Positions 1 through 8,053 of a stretch of 60,360 bases of DNA are shown here, in pieces. Source of the DNA: Loktanella sp. SALINAS62 (GTDB lineage Bacteria; Pseudomonadota; Alphaproteobacteria; Rhodobacterales; Rhodobacteraceae); the NCBI RefSeq assembly GCF_018263905.1, contig NZ_JAAFZU010000005.1, forward strand, positions 1-60,360. Direction: 5' to 3'. A model generated the notes under the pieces. The model was not told the DNA's origin, searched no databases, and saw only the letters and a program-made list of their open reading frames with translations. Positions within the stretch are counted from its first letter, which is position 1. Each line of letters starts with the position of its first letter. Position numbers and translations under genes: made by a program.

Positions 1-1
1 C

Positions 2-628
2 GGCTTCGAGGTCTTCTTGTTGTGTGTCTGTTCCATAATGGGCAATTCTCCGAGAGTTTTACCCTCCGGTAAACCCGGGGCGGTTCACTGGGATCGCACC
101 CATGCCATCCTGCAGGAAAGCCCCCGCAAACGGGCCAACAACAGCCGATCCCGGACTCCTGCTCTACTAAAGGGCCTGATCTTCAGTGACACCGGTACGG
201 CCATGACGCCCACAAGCACCAAGAAGGGCGCAAAGCTTTACCGCTACTATGTGTCAATGGACATCATACGAAACCGCGAGACCGGCGAAGAGACCGCCCC
301 GATGCGGCTGGCGGCCGGAATGGTTGAGGACGCGGTCGTGACCGAGGTCCGCCGTATTCTGCAAACGCCGGAGGTGGTGAAACAGGTGATTCCGGCCCTG
401 AAGACGGAAAATGGCGCGATTTCTGAGGCCGACATCATCGGGGCACTGCATGAGTTCACCGCGCTCTGGGCGCAGCTGTTCCCAGCCGAGCAGGCACGGA
501 TCATCCAGCTCTTAGTCCGGCGCGTCACCGTCACCGCCGCAGGTCTTGAGGTGGACATCAGGCGCGAGGGGATCACAGGCGTCATCCGTGAGATGGTCGC
601 GCCGCGCAATCTGGAGGCAGCCGAATGA
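2..628 (+). pseudogene. Serine site-specific recombinase, C-terminal remnant cut by window start
   Basis: The frame is open to the window edge and ends at 628. From about base 90 it reads WDRTHAILQESPRKRAN, then ALLKGLIFSDTG and KLYRYYVS, which I recognise as the recombinase/zinc-ribbon region and C-terminal tail of large serine recombinases (resolvase/invertase superfamily). The segment before that shows no family resemblance, so either the N-terminal catalytic domain lies outside the window or the gene was rearranged just upstream. The catalytic serine domain is not present here, so this copy cannot act alone. The next gene overlaps its stop by 4 bases, the arrangement usual for this recombinase and its small partner in rhodobacteria. 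Confidence 0.7.
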
Positions 629-1007
629 CCCATGCCGATGACACAATTCGCGTGCTGATACCATTGAAGGTCCGCAAGAAGAATGGTTGGCCGAAAATCC
701 TGCCGCCTGCCGATTATCTGCCGAGCGAGGACCAGACGCAGCATCCGCATGTCCTCCGCGCCATTGGGCGGCGTGGGGTTGGCTGCGGCGCATGGACACT
801 GGCGAATTCAGCACTATCCAAGAACCGGCCGAAGCCGTCGGGCTGGCCAAGCGCCATGTCAGTCGCCAGTTGCAGCTGGCCTACCTCGCACCGGAGGTAC
901 TCAAGCGGCTGACCTGCAGGCGCGAGCCGTTGGCGGTCAGCCTGAACGATCTGTACTTTCTCGCAGGAGAGGCTTGGCCAGAGAAAGAACAGCGCGGGTT
1001 CAGTTAG
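625..1007 (+). pseudogene. Small recombinase-associated protein, frameshifted
   Basis: Begins with an ATG overlapping the recombinase stop and reads MTHADDTIRVLIPLKVRKKN, then ILPPADYLPSEDQTQ. Near base 765-775 the homology moves to another frame, continuing as MDTGEFSTIQEPAEAVGLAK, RHVSRQLQLAYLAPEVLKRL and FLAGEAWPEKE up to a stop at 1005-1007. Read through, the two frames give a protein of about 125 residues with a helix-turn-helix-like middle, of the kind commonly found behind large serine recombinases in Rhodobacterales. A single frameshift inactivates it, which agrees with decay of the adjoining recombinase. Confidence 0.65.
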
Positions 1008-1010
1008 ATT

Positions 1011-1847
1011 CTAATGAAAGCTCGCCTGAAAGGCCGTCGCGGTCAACGAGACATGGGCTCCTAAAGGCGGGCGCAACTCAAATGCTTTCGGCTCACGCGA
1101 GAAATTCCAGAGACGGAACAAGCACCATTCTGACCGGCGCTCTTCGGCGACCACCAGTTCATTGCGGGAAATGTAAAAGGGCGTTCGTTCCCAGCCATTT
1201 GTCGTTTTCACCTCGATCAAACGCTCCTGTCCGTCCGGCGTAAAGCTGGAAATGTCGTACCCGGCACCGTCACCATCCTCTTCGGAAATCCACCGCACTT
1301 TGCGCGCCAGATCATCTCGACCGGCCACTTTCAAAGCGGACCGTTCGTGTGCAACGACGCGCTCTTCTCCCGCACGTCCGAGGGCGCGGTTGCGTTCATC
1401 CCGACCCGCCACGTCGAACTTTTTAGCGACATGCAACATCTGCTCCAGTTCCAGCGGCGGCGGCTGGTTCGACAGCGTCGGTGACGGTCCAATCCAGATC
1501 TGCGCAGCCTCGCGCAAACCATTTGCTGATCGCGAGCCCGACATCCGCCCAAGCCAGGCCGGGTTCCATGCCAACCAGCGCGCCACAGCATCGACCAAGG
1601 TCATCTGGAAATTGAACGCTGGCTTGTAGCCGGGGATCCAATCTTCGCCGAGCCCCTTCGGTACCGCGCTGATATTCTGATGCTTGAACTCGATCGAGCC
1701 TTCTGTTCGGCGCCGCAAAAGGGGCATCAAACTGCGCCGATGCTGAGCCTTATTGTAGGGACGGCTCGCCATGTCCTCGGCCAGCATCGCGAAGTAATCC
1801 GCGACGATCAGGTCGTTTTCTGCATCTGTCCAAGGCCCGTTCGACAT
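1011..1847 (-). CDS. DUF3883 (NOV C-terminal) domain protein, PD-(D/E)XK nuclease-like
   Basis: A 278-residue protein. The N-terminal half (WTDAENDLIVADYFAMLAED, then RRTEGSIEFKHQNISAVPKG) resembles a DNA-recognition segment found in DUF3883 and restriction-like proteins. The C-terminal half holds the DUF3883 core: ALGRAGEERVVAHERSAL, then GYDISSF and LIEVKTTNG. The D, E and K of GYD...IEVK fit the PD-(D/E)XK nuclease pattern. The family is associated with restriction and other defence modules, but no methyltransferase or helicase partner is visible. It ends 3 bases from the recombinase-associated pseudogene, converging with it. No strong ribosome-binding site precedes the ATG at 1847. A role as an orphan restriction-type endonuclease is inference. 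Confidence 0.7.
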   Translation of the reverse strand: MSNGPWTDAENDLIVADYFAMLAEDMASRPYNKAQHRRSLMPLLRRRTEGSIEFKHQNISAVPKGLGEDWIPGYKPAFNFQMTLVDAVARWLAWNPAWLGRMSGSRSANGLREAAQIWIGPSPTLSNQPPPLELEQMLHVAKKFDVAGRDERNRALGRAGEERVVAHERSALKVAGRDDLARKVRWISEEDGDGAGYDISSFTPDGQERLIEVKTTNGWERTPFYISRNELVVAEERRSEWCLFRLWNFSREPKAFELRPPLGAHVSLTATAFQASFH

Positions 1848-2439
1848 GTCGCAAGGCTATGAGCGGAAAGTCTTTTTGTCATCAACGACTTCTCGCGACC
1901 GTTCGCACAGTTTCGAAGAACCACGCCGCCTTTGAGTGTCTCCGTTTGCTTTGATAGCGGTCGAACCGGCCTCAACTGCGGCGCAACCCATTTTTGGCAA
2001 GCATCTGAAAAGACGACCATTTTTTTATGCGTCTCGATTTGGGTGAAGGGCGGGTGAAAGGAAACGCGGGGCGTTCGGAGACCAATTTCGGGCCAACGGC
2101 CAGTCTCCGAAAGTCGGATGGCTCCGCTAAACCCCTTTGAAACAGAAAGAAAAAAGGCCCGCACTGGGGCCTCGTCTCGGGTTTGCGATATGCAAGTGGC
2201 GGACAGACAGTCAGCCCTCAACATATATCCATATAAGTTATCGCAGTAAATTAAGCCAGATATAGAAAGCTCCCTCACACTTTGTGTAGCAGTATGTGTA
2301 GCAACATTTCAGACTGACATTTGGTTGCGGGAGGGCGCAACCCTCGTCAATTGCCTGAAGTCCATTATTGAAAAAACAGAGAAATCGAAAGTTCGACGAG
2401 GTGCCGCGTGAGCGAGCGCAGCCCTCGATCTGAAAGCTA
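1848..2439. other. Gene-free stretch between DUF3883 gene and IS630 element
   Basis: About 590 bases with no convincing coding frame on either strand. It contains a likely terminator at 2149-2168 and a local direct repeat of TGTGTAGCA near 2285-2302. The sequence around 2200-2300 is distinctly AT-rich compared with its surroundings. No tRNA or attachment-site pair could be recognised. Confidence 0.5.
2149..2168 (-). terminator. Possible rho-independent terminator, minus strand
   Basis: Read on the minus strand, GGCCC and GGGCC form a 5-bp stem around a 6-base loop and are followed directly by a run of six T. It could end a minus-strand transcript entering from the IS side, but no gene upstream of it was recognised. 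Confidence 0.4.
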
Positions 2440-3379
2440 AAGCGTCCGGCGCGAAACCTGAATCGTTGGGATTCCCTTGAGCGCTGATCTGTGATTCATC
2501 CTGTCTGGGAGGATGGATCATGTCAGCACCTTTGCCGGATGCGCTGCGGGCGCGGTTTCAGCAGTTGATTGAGGAAGGGTTAAGCGGGCGTGCGGCAGCG
2601 TTGCGCCTGAAACTTTCGCCGGCCACCGGGGCGCGTTGGGGGCTCTCGATCCGGCGGACGGGTCAGGCAAGGGCCGCGCCTCAGGGTCGGCCTCGCGGCA
2701 AGGGCAAGCTTGATCCGCATCGCTCCTTTTTGATTGAGCTGATTGATCAGGACGGCGACATGACCATGCCCGAACTGGCCGGAGCTTTGGCTGATGCAAC
2801 CGGTGTGCAGGCGCACCCCGATGCCATTGGCCGGTTCCTCCGCAAACTCGGCTTAACGTATAAAGAAAGACACTGGTCGCTACCGAGCGGCGCCGTGCAC
2901 GGGTAAGAAAGCTGCGTGACGAGTGGTTCAAGCACCGCCTTCCAGCCGTCACAGCCCAGCCAGATCGCGTTGTCTTTATTGATGAAACCTCCGTCAAAAC
3001 CAACCTGACCCGACAACGGGGTTGGTCGCAGCGCGGCGAGCGGTTGGTGATAGATGCTCCGTTCGGATCATGGGGGACGCAAACCTTCATCGCAGGCCTC
3101 GGCGCCAATGCCTTGATCGCACCGTGGGTCATCAAGGGGGCGATGGACGGCGAAGCCTTTGCGGCCTACGTCACGCAAGTCCTGCTTACTGAACTGGAGC
3201 CAGGCACCGTCGTCATCTTGGACAACTTCGCCACACACAAGAATGCCGCTGCCGCCAAAGCCATGCGCGAAGCCAAATGTTCAGCGCTCTCGCGGAAATA
3301 TGCGACCTCTTCTCCCCGGACGAGTGCTGGAATAACTTCAAGGCTGCCGGATATGTCTCAGGTTAAAAGTCGGATGCTT
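2440..3379 (+). mobile_element. IS630-family insertion sequence, internally deleted
   Basis: The ends match as inverted repeats: AAGCGTCCGGC at 2440-2450 and AAGCATCCGAC read inward from 3379. Each is flanked by TA (2438-2439 and 3380-3381), the target duplication expected for IS630/Tc1-mariner elements. The element is about 940 bases. It carries one transposase frame that is frameshifted and lacks the segment with the last catalytic acid, so it is dead. Its right end lies only 29 bases from the stop of the first transporter gene of the catabolic island. Confidence 0.75.
2520..3366 (+). pseudogene. IS630-family transposase, frameshifted and deleted
   Basis: The first frame (MSAPLPDALRARFQQLIEEG ... 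AIGRFLRKLGLTYKE) is the helix-turn-helix region. After a frameshift near 2885-2900 the catalytic part continues as VVFIDETSVKTNLTRQRGW and GTVVILDNFATHKN, giving the first two acids of the DDE triad. After MREAKC (about 3280) the sequence jumps, in another frame, straight to FSALAEICDLFSPDECWNNF and the normal C-terminus at 3366. The missing piece of roughly 40 codons includes the usual PPYSPDLNPIE motif with the third catalytic residue. Confidence 0.75.
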
Positions 3380-3407
3380 TAAGCCCGGGATGACGTTTAA
3401 CTGTCCC

Positions 3408-4145
3408 TTAGTGTCGCAATATCTTACCGAAGAAATTGCGCGCGCGGTCTGTCTTCGGATTGTCGAACAGCTGCGCAGGCGGACCATGCTCGACGACAAC
3501 TCCACCATCCATGAACACGACTTGATCGGCGATTTCGCGCACGAACGCCATCTCGTGGCTGACCAGAACCATCGTCATCCCGTCTTCTGCCAGTTGCCGA
3601 ATACTGTCGAGGACCTCATTCACCAACTCGGGGTCGAGCGCGGATGTGACTTCGTCCAGCAACAGAATTTCGGGATGCAGCGCCAGCGCCCGGGCGATGG
3701 CGACACGCTGTTGCTGCCCACCGGACAATTGATCGGGAAAGGCCTGCAATTTGTCGGCAAGTCCGACCATCGCCAAAAGCCGTTCCGCATCTGCGCGCAC
3801 TTCGGCCTTTGGACGTTTCTTGATCTTGGTCGGGGCGACGGTCACATTGTCGATGATGCGCATGTTCTGGAACAGGTTATATTGCTGGAACACGATCGCG
3901 ATCTGGTCGCGCGCCCGGCGCAGGGATGCAGTGCTGGCAAAATCGATTCTGTCATCGTTGATCATGACGTTGCCGCCCGTCGCAGGTGTCAGCCCCACGA
4001 GCGTGCGCAACACCGTTGACTTGCCAGAGCCCGACGGGCCGACCAAAGCCACAACCTGACCTTTTTCGATTGAAAAGCTGACGCCCTTCAGAACGTCAAG
4101 TGCGCCGTATCTTGCGCGAAGTTCGTTGACCGCGAGGTGTGGCAA
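3408..4145 (-). CDS. Polar amino acid ABC transporter, ATP-binding protein
   Basis: A 245-residue ATPase that powers uptake through the two permeases just upstream. It has Walker A GPSGSGKST (about residues 36-44), Q-loop FQQYNLFQNM, signature [15 protein letters not shown], Walker B ILLLDEVTSALDP and switch histidine in VLVSHEM, the pattern of GlnQ/HisP-type ATPases of the PAAT family. Full family length is retained although an IS element ends 29 bases downstream of its stop. Its start lies about 50 bases inside the preceding permease gene, so translation is probably coupled. The substrate is probably an amino acid or amino-acid-like compound; the family alone does not identify it. Confidence 0.9.
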   Translation of the reverse strand: MPHLAVNELRARYGALDVLKGVSFSIEKGQVVALVGPSGSGKSTVLRTLVGLTPATGGNVMINDDRIDFASTASLRRARDQIAIVFQQYNLFQNMRIIDNVTVAPTKIKKRPKAEVRADAERLLAMVGLADKLQAFPDQLSGGQQQRVAIARALALHPEILLLDEVTSALDPELVNEVLDSIRQLAEDGMTMVLVSHEMAFVREIADQVVFMDGGVVVEHGPPAQLFDNPKTDRARNFFGKILRH

Positions 4146-4809
4146 GCCGCTTCTCCAAATATTGGCCCAGCATGCTGAGCGGGAATGACATCAGAAAGTA
4201 GCACAGGGCGATTGTGCCGAAGACGAGGACCCCTGAGTATCCTTGGTTATTCAGTTCCTTGCCGCGAAAGGTGAGTTCGAACACACCGATCTGGCTGACC
4301 AGGGCCGTGTCCTTGATAAAACTCACGGCAAAGGCGATGGCCGGGGGAATGATGATGGGCCACGCCTGCGGCAGCGTGATGGTGAGCATCGTGCGCAATC
4401 GTCCGAAATTCATCGCCCGCGCGGCTTCCATTTGCGTTGTGGGCACGGATTCCAGTCCGCCCCGGATGATTTCTGCGGTGTAGGCGATGGCGTAGATACA
4501 GATCGAAATCACCGCGATCGTGAAGAGAGAGGCATTGGTGGCCACGGTCTGGATGAAAAACAACACCAGATAGATCACCACGAGGAACGGAATGCGGCGA
4601 AAAACCTCGACGTAGGTGACGCAGATGATCCGCAGCGGGATCGCCCACTTGCCGGGGGTCTGTCGCAGGAAGACGAGAACGAGAGCCAGCACGAACCCAA
4701 TCACGCAGCCGACCAACGTCATCGCGAGGGTAAGCCCTGCGGATTGCAGCAGCAACACCATGTTGTCGGCGGTGAAGAAGCGGGGAATTTGCTCGATGAT
4801 GCGGTCCAT
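4096..4809 (-). CDS. Polar amino acid ABC transporter, permease 2
   Basis: A 237-residue inner-membrane permease with an N-terminal segment TADNMVLLLQSAGLTLAMTL typical of HisMQ-type permeases, about five hydrophobic helices and the cytoplasmic coupling loop (EAARAMNFGRLRTMLTITLP) that contacts the ATPase. The ATG at 4809 is chosen because it overlaps the stop of the previous gene as TAATG; an upstream start in the same frame would extend into that gene. It works as a heterodimer with the permease encoded immediately upstream. Confidence 0.88.
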   Translation of the reverse strand: MDRIIEQIPRFFTADNMVLLLQSAGLTLAMTLVGCVIGFVLALVLVFLRQTPGKWAIPLRIICVTYVEVFRRIPFLVVIYLVLFFIQTVATNASLFTIAVISICIYAIAYTAEIIRGGLESVPTTQMEAARAMNFGRLRTMLTITLPQAWPIIIPPAIAFAVSFIKDTALVSQIGVFELTFRGKELNNQGYSGVLVFGTIALCYFLMSFPLSMLGQYLEKRLATPRGQRTSRKIRRT

Positions 4810-5486
4810 TAGAAGATCCTGACTTTCACGCGGAACGCCCACCGCCCGAGCAGGGCAAGCCCGATCGAGGCCACGAACGTCAGCGCCACATAGAGGACAG
4901 CCACGACGGAGAAGTATTCAAGCCAGCGGTAGTTGATCGACGACAGGTTAATCGCCTGTCCGGTCAACTCGTCCACACCGATCAGCGCACCGACGGACGT
5001 GCCCATCACCAGCACCACGATGAAAAAGTTCGCAAGGGCCGGATACACCGACTTGGCGATATGCGGCACGATGATATAGCGGATCTGCTGCACCACGGAG
5101 AAGCCCATGGTCAGGCCGGCCTCGATCTCGTTCTTGCGCACGGACAGGAAACCGGCGCGCAGGATCATGGTCAGATAGGCGCCTGCGTTCAACACCAGAC
5201 CGATCAGGACACAGGCCTCGTTCGACCAGCGCACACCAAGTTCGGGCAGTCCGAAATAAAGAAAGTATATCTGGATCAGGGCGGGCGTGTTGGTGATGAA
5301 GACAACGTAACTGTCCACTAAGATCCGCAACGGCAGCGGTCCGTAGGTCTTGATCGAGGCGCAGATCAGCCCGATCAGGAGGCCGCCCCCGAACGCGAAC
5401 ACGCCCAGCTGTAACGTTAACCAGGCGCCTTCCATCAAGGCACCGAAGTTGTCCCAGACAACGCCGTATTGGAAAGTGTAGTTCAT
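4809..5486 (-). CDS. Polar amino acid ABC transporter, permease 1
   Basis: A 225-residue HisMQ-family permease starting MNYTFQYGVVWDNFGALMEG. It has several hydrophobic helices, the motif TNTPALIQIYFLYFGLPELG characteristic of amino acid permeases, and a coupling loop around IEAGLTMGFSVVQQIRYIIV. The ATG at 5486 was preferred over an upstream in-frame start because the extra residues (MRRRGQGAPNP) fall in a hairpin region and have no family match. Co-transcribed after the binding protein, with a strong hairpin between them. Confidence 0.88.
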   Translation of the reverse strand: MNYTFQYGVVWDNFGALMEGAWLTLQLGVFAFGGGLLIGLICASIKTYGPLPLRILVDSYVVFITNTPALIQIYFLYFGLPELGVRWSNEACVLIGLVLNAGAYLTMILRAGFLSVRKNEIEAGLTMGFSVVQQIRYIIVPHIAKSVYPALANFFIVVLVMGTSVGALIGVDELTGQAINLSSINYRWLEYFSVVAVLYVALTFVASIGLALLGRWAFRVKVRIF

Positions 5487-5506
5487 CGGATTTGGGGCAC
5501 CTTGGC

Positions 5507-5531
5507 CCCGCCTGCGCATCGCGCAGGCGGG
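5507..5531 (-). terminator. Intercistronic hairpin (attenuator or mRNA-stabilising)
   Basis: CCCGCCTGCG and its complement CGCAGGCGGG form a stem of 10-11 bp with a loop of 3-5 bases between the binding-protein stop and the first permease start. There is no T-run, so partial termination or protection of the upstream mRNA is more likely than full termination. Such hairpins commonly raise binding protein over permease levels. Confidence 0.55.
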
Positions 5532-5546
5532 ACGCTAGAGGAAGGA

Positions 5547-6359
5547 TCAGAAGTAGGGCGTCGGGGTGACTTCACGCAGCATCGGCGCGCCGTAGTGCGA
5601 TTCCCATGCGGCGTTCACGGCACCGGATGAATGCAGATTGTACAGGATCACGTTCAGAACCTCGGTGAGGTCTTCATTGCCCTGTGAGACACCAGCAGCA
5701 CAATACGCCACGAAAATCGGTGTTTCGACGACGCGCCATTCGGTGTCGGGGAAGTTTTCGGTGAAGGCCATGAAAAAGTCGATGTTCTCGACGATGGCGT
5801 CCGCCCTGCCCTGTGCCACTAGGCGCACGGTGTCCGCGATGCTGTCGACCAGCTCGATCTCGACGTTTGGCATGTTCTCTTCGATCCAGCCGACCGTCCA
5901 GTTGCCGCGCATGTTGGCAAGTGTCACTCCTTCTGCGTTGAAGTCCTCCCAAGTGTCGCCTTCGATGGCGGCAGTGGTTAGCACGGCCAGAACCTCGGTG
6001 TGGACCGGCACGGTAAAGTCGATAAGCATGGCGCGTTCGGCGTTGCGTGTCAGCGCGCCGAGGGCGACGTCGATGCGGTCGGACACCAGAAACGGCACGC
6101 GTTGCGCGGTTTCCGTCGGCACCCATTCGACCTCGACGCCAAGACCGTTGGCAAGCTCGGTGCCGATGTCGATGTCGAACCCGGCCCACTCACCTACGTC
6201 GTTGCGGGCGCTCATGTTCGGAAAGTTGGGATTGATGCCGATCCGAATGACGCCTTCTGACAGAATTTCATCGAGGCTTCGCGCCTCGGCAGCGGTAAAC
6301 GGGGTGGCCAACACGGCAAGTCCGGACAGGGCCGCGGCGATAAAACTACGCTTCAACAT
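5547..6359 (-). CDS. Polar amino acid ABC transporter, periplasmic binding protein
   Basis: A 270-residue protein of the SBP_bac_3 type. MLKRSFIAAALSGLAVLATP is a Sec signal with cleavage probable after TAAEA. The mature part starts SLDEILSEGVIRIGINPNFP and includes WAGFDIDIGTELANGLGVEV and DVALGALTRNAERAMLIDFT, classical for amino acid binding proteins. The ATG at 6359 is chosen because GGAG sits about 8 bases upstream and the signal peptide begins there. It heads the minus-strand importer operon, and the shared operator lies about 75-105 bases upstream of its start. Confidence 0.9.
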   Translation of the reverse strand: MLKRSFIAAALSGLAVLATPFTAAEARSLDEILSEGVIRIGINPNFPNMSARNDVGEWAGFDIDIGTELANGLGVEVEWVPTETAQRVPFLVSDRIDVALGALTRNAERAMLIDFTVPVHTEVLAVLTTAAIEGDTWEDFNAEGVTLANMRGNWTVGWIEENMPNVEIELVDSIADTVRLVAQGRADAIVENIDFFMAFTENFPDTEWRVVETPIFVAYCAAGVSQGNEDLTEVLNVILYNLHSSGAVNAAWESHYGAPMLREVTPTPYF

Positions 6360-6432
6360 TGATATTTCTCCAGGTTGGCAGCGCCATTCGTGGTGCGTGG
6401 CGCCGTTTATGAAAAGGCCGCAGATGCAATCT

Positions 6433-6466
6433 GTGCGCAATGCGAACTTATGTTCGAATTTAGGTC
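6433..6466. promoter_or_regulatory. Operator A: tandem 15-bp palindromes
   Basis: GTGCGCAATGCGAAC (6433-6447), a 4-base spacer TTAT, then GTTCGAATTTAGGTC (6452-6466). The first copy matches the consensus well; the second matches mainly in its left arm. It lies upstream of the amino acid importer operon. The same arrangement recurs at seven other promoters in the window. Confidence 0.65.
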
Positions 6467-6483
6467 ACCGCTTTTCAAGTCTG

Positions 6484-7974
6484 TCAATCCCCGCCTGCAG
6501 ATTTCGTGCCGGATATATCGGCCTCAGCCTCGATTTCGACGTCATAGGGACCGATAAGATTGACCCCGGCGATCAAAGTGTTGGCCGGGCGAATGTCCTT
6601 GAGATAAAGGGCGTGGATGGCAGAAACCGCCTCCCAGTCCGCCTCGTGACGCAGGTAGATGCGGGTGCGCGTGACATCGTCGATCGATCCTCCCAGCGCT
6701 TCGATGGCCGCTGAAATCTTGTCCAGAATGAAGGTGGCCTGTGCCGCCGCGTCCCCGGAAGCGACGGGACTTCCGTCCGGTCCGGTCGCCGTCGTGCCGC
6801 TGACCGACACCCGGTCCCCGCTGCGCAGCGCGCGCGAGAAACCAGCCTTTTCTTCCCAGATCGAACCGCTCTCGGCGCGAGTCCGGCCCGGGCGGGCCGT
6901 GCTCTCAACGACTGGAAACACCGGCGCCATCGTCGCCAGATGATGGCTTAAATCACCCGAGGCAGTCAGAAACGGCGGCTTGCGATACTCATCGCCGCAA
7001 TCGCCCGGAATGGCGGGCATGGTGGACACGACGGCCTCGATCGCGGCGCGATCTTCGGGGTCGAGCACCAGCTCGAGGGCGCGCTTGTTGTCGCTGCGGT
7101 GCTCCCCCTCGCCCAGGCGGGCGCCGATGATAGTCGCGGTGATCGCGGGATGAGCCAGAGTCCATGCCGTGGCCACATTGCTGATCGAAACACCGTGCTT
7201 GTGCGCCACCTGCCCCAGAACCCCCAGCAGCTCCTGAAAGCGCGCCCAGCCGCCGCTTGCGTCGATGAAGCGCTTGTATTTCATCCGGCTCCAGTCGTCG
7301 ATCCGGTCCGGCTCTGCGACGCCAAGCCATTTGTTCGACAGGAACCCTCCACACAGTGTTCCGAAGGCGAAGATCGCGACGTCGTGTGCTTCGGCGACAT
7401 CGCTCAGCGCCCCTGCCGCGCGACAGTCCAAGAGCGAGAAACAGACCTGATTGGACGCCACCTCGATCCCCTCGCGAAGGACGAGGTTCAGGTGGGCCGC
7501 GTCGAAATTGGTCAGGCCGATCTCGCGGATCAGCCCCTCTTCGCGCAGTCGCATCAGATGTTTCAGCGCCGTGAGGTAGTTTGGCGATTCGTAGCGCCAC
7601 CAGTGGAACTGCATGACGTCGACGACCGGCAGGCCGAGGCGCTCGAGCGCCGTTTCCACAGCGCGCCGCACTGTCCCCTCGTCCATCGAGCCGGGTTCGG
7701 GGCACCATTTTGTCAGGATCGTCGGCGCCGGATCGCCAGCCTCTGTCAGCGCCTTGTGCGCCATGCCCGCCACGACTTCAGCACTGCCGTAGTGATCGGC
7801 CATGTCAAAGGTGTCAAAACCGTCTCGGGCGTAGTGCACCAGCGCCTGCGCCGCCGCGTCGAGGTCATAGGGTTTGCCGTCCCTCTCCTGATCGGCCATC
7901 TGCCACAGCCCCGTGACTAGCCGCCGCACCGGCACGTCTCGGCCAATCTTCGCTTTCTCTGACTTCAATCTCAT
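6484..7974 (-). CDS. Aldo/keto reductase fused to a RidA-like domain
   Basis: A 496-residue two-domain protein. Residues about 10-340 form an aldo/keto reductase: D57, Y62 (DMADHYGSAE), K89 (ILTKW) and H124 (MQFHWW) correspond to the catalytic tetrad, and TIIGARLGEGE fits the NADP-binding tail. Residues about 370-490 form a YjgF/YER057c/RidA domain (GDRVSVSGTTATG ... YDVEIEAEADI). In RidA the active arginine follows PA (PARST); here the text is RPANT, with N465 at that position, so imine/enamine hydrolysis may be lost. The ATG at 7974 is preceded by GGAGG; the open frame extends about 146 codons further upstream, but that part is antisense to the divergent gene. Divergent from the NAD-kinase-like gene, with an operator between. 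Confidence 0.85.
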   Translation of the reverse strand: MRLKSEKAKIGRDVPVRRLVTGLWQMADQERDGKPYDLDAAAQALVHYARDGFDTFDMADHYGSAEVVAGMAHKALTEAGDPAPTILTKWCPEPGSMDEGTVRRAVETALERLGLPVVDVMQFHWWRYESPNYLTALKHLMRLREEGLIREIGLTNFDAAHLNLVLREGIEVASNQVCFSLLDCRAAGALSDVAEAHDVAIFAFGTLCGGFLSNKWLGVAEPDRIDDWSRMKYKRFIDASGGWARFQELLGVLGQVAHKHGVSISNVATAWTLAHPAITATIIGARLGEGEHRSDNKRALELVLDPEDRAAIEAVVSTMPAIPGDCGDEYRKPPFLTASGDLSHHLATMAPVFPVVESTARPGRTRAESGSIWEEKAGFSRALRSGDRVSVSGTTATGPDGSPVASGDAAAQATFILDKISAAIEALGGSIDDVTRTRIYLRHEADWEAVSAIHALYLKDIRPANTLIAGVNLIGPYDVEIEAEADISGTKSAGGD

Positions 7975-7979
7975 GGCAA

Positions 7980-8013
7980 CCTCCTTTTGCGAACAAGTGT
8001 GCGCATTATAAAC
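7980..8013. promoter_or_regulatory. Operator B: half site plus 15-bp palindrome
   Basis: A right arm TTTTGCGAAC ends at 7994, then the 4-base spacer AAGT, then GTGCGCATTATAAAC (7999-8013). It lies between the divergent reductase-RidA and NAD-kinase-like genes and overlaps the ribosome-binding site of the former, so a bound regulator could shut both. Confidence 0.6.
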
Positions 8014-8053
8014 ACCGCGACAAGACGTTTTGCACAAAAGGAGCAATGCCGCG

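Noticed and set aside
1808-2278. Possible 156-residue minus-strand gene in the gap before the IS630 element
   Set aside because: No ribosome-binding site, no family resemblance, crosses a likely terminator and overlaps the start of the DUF3883 gene.
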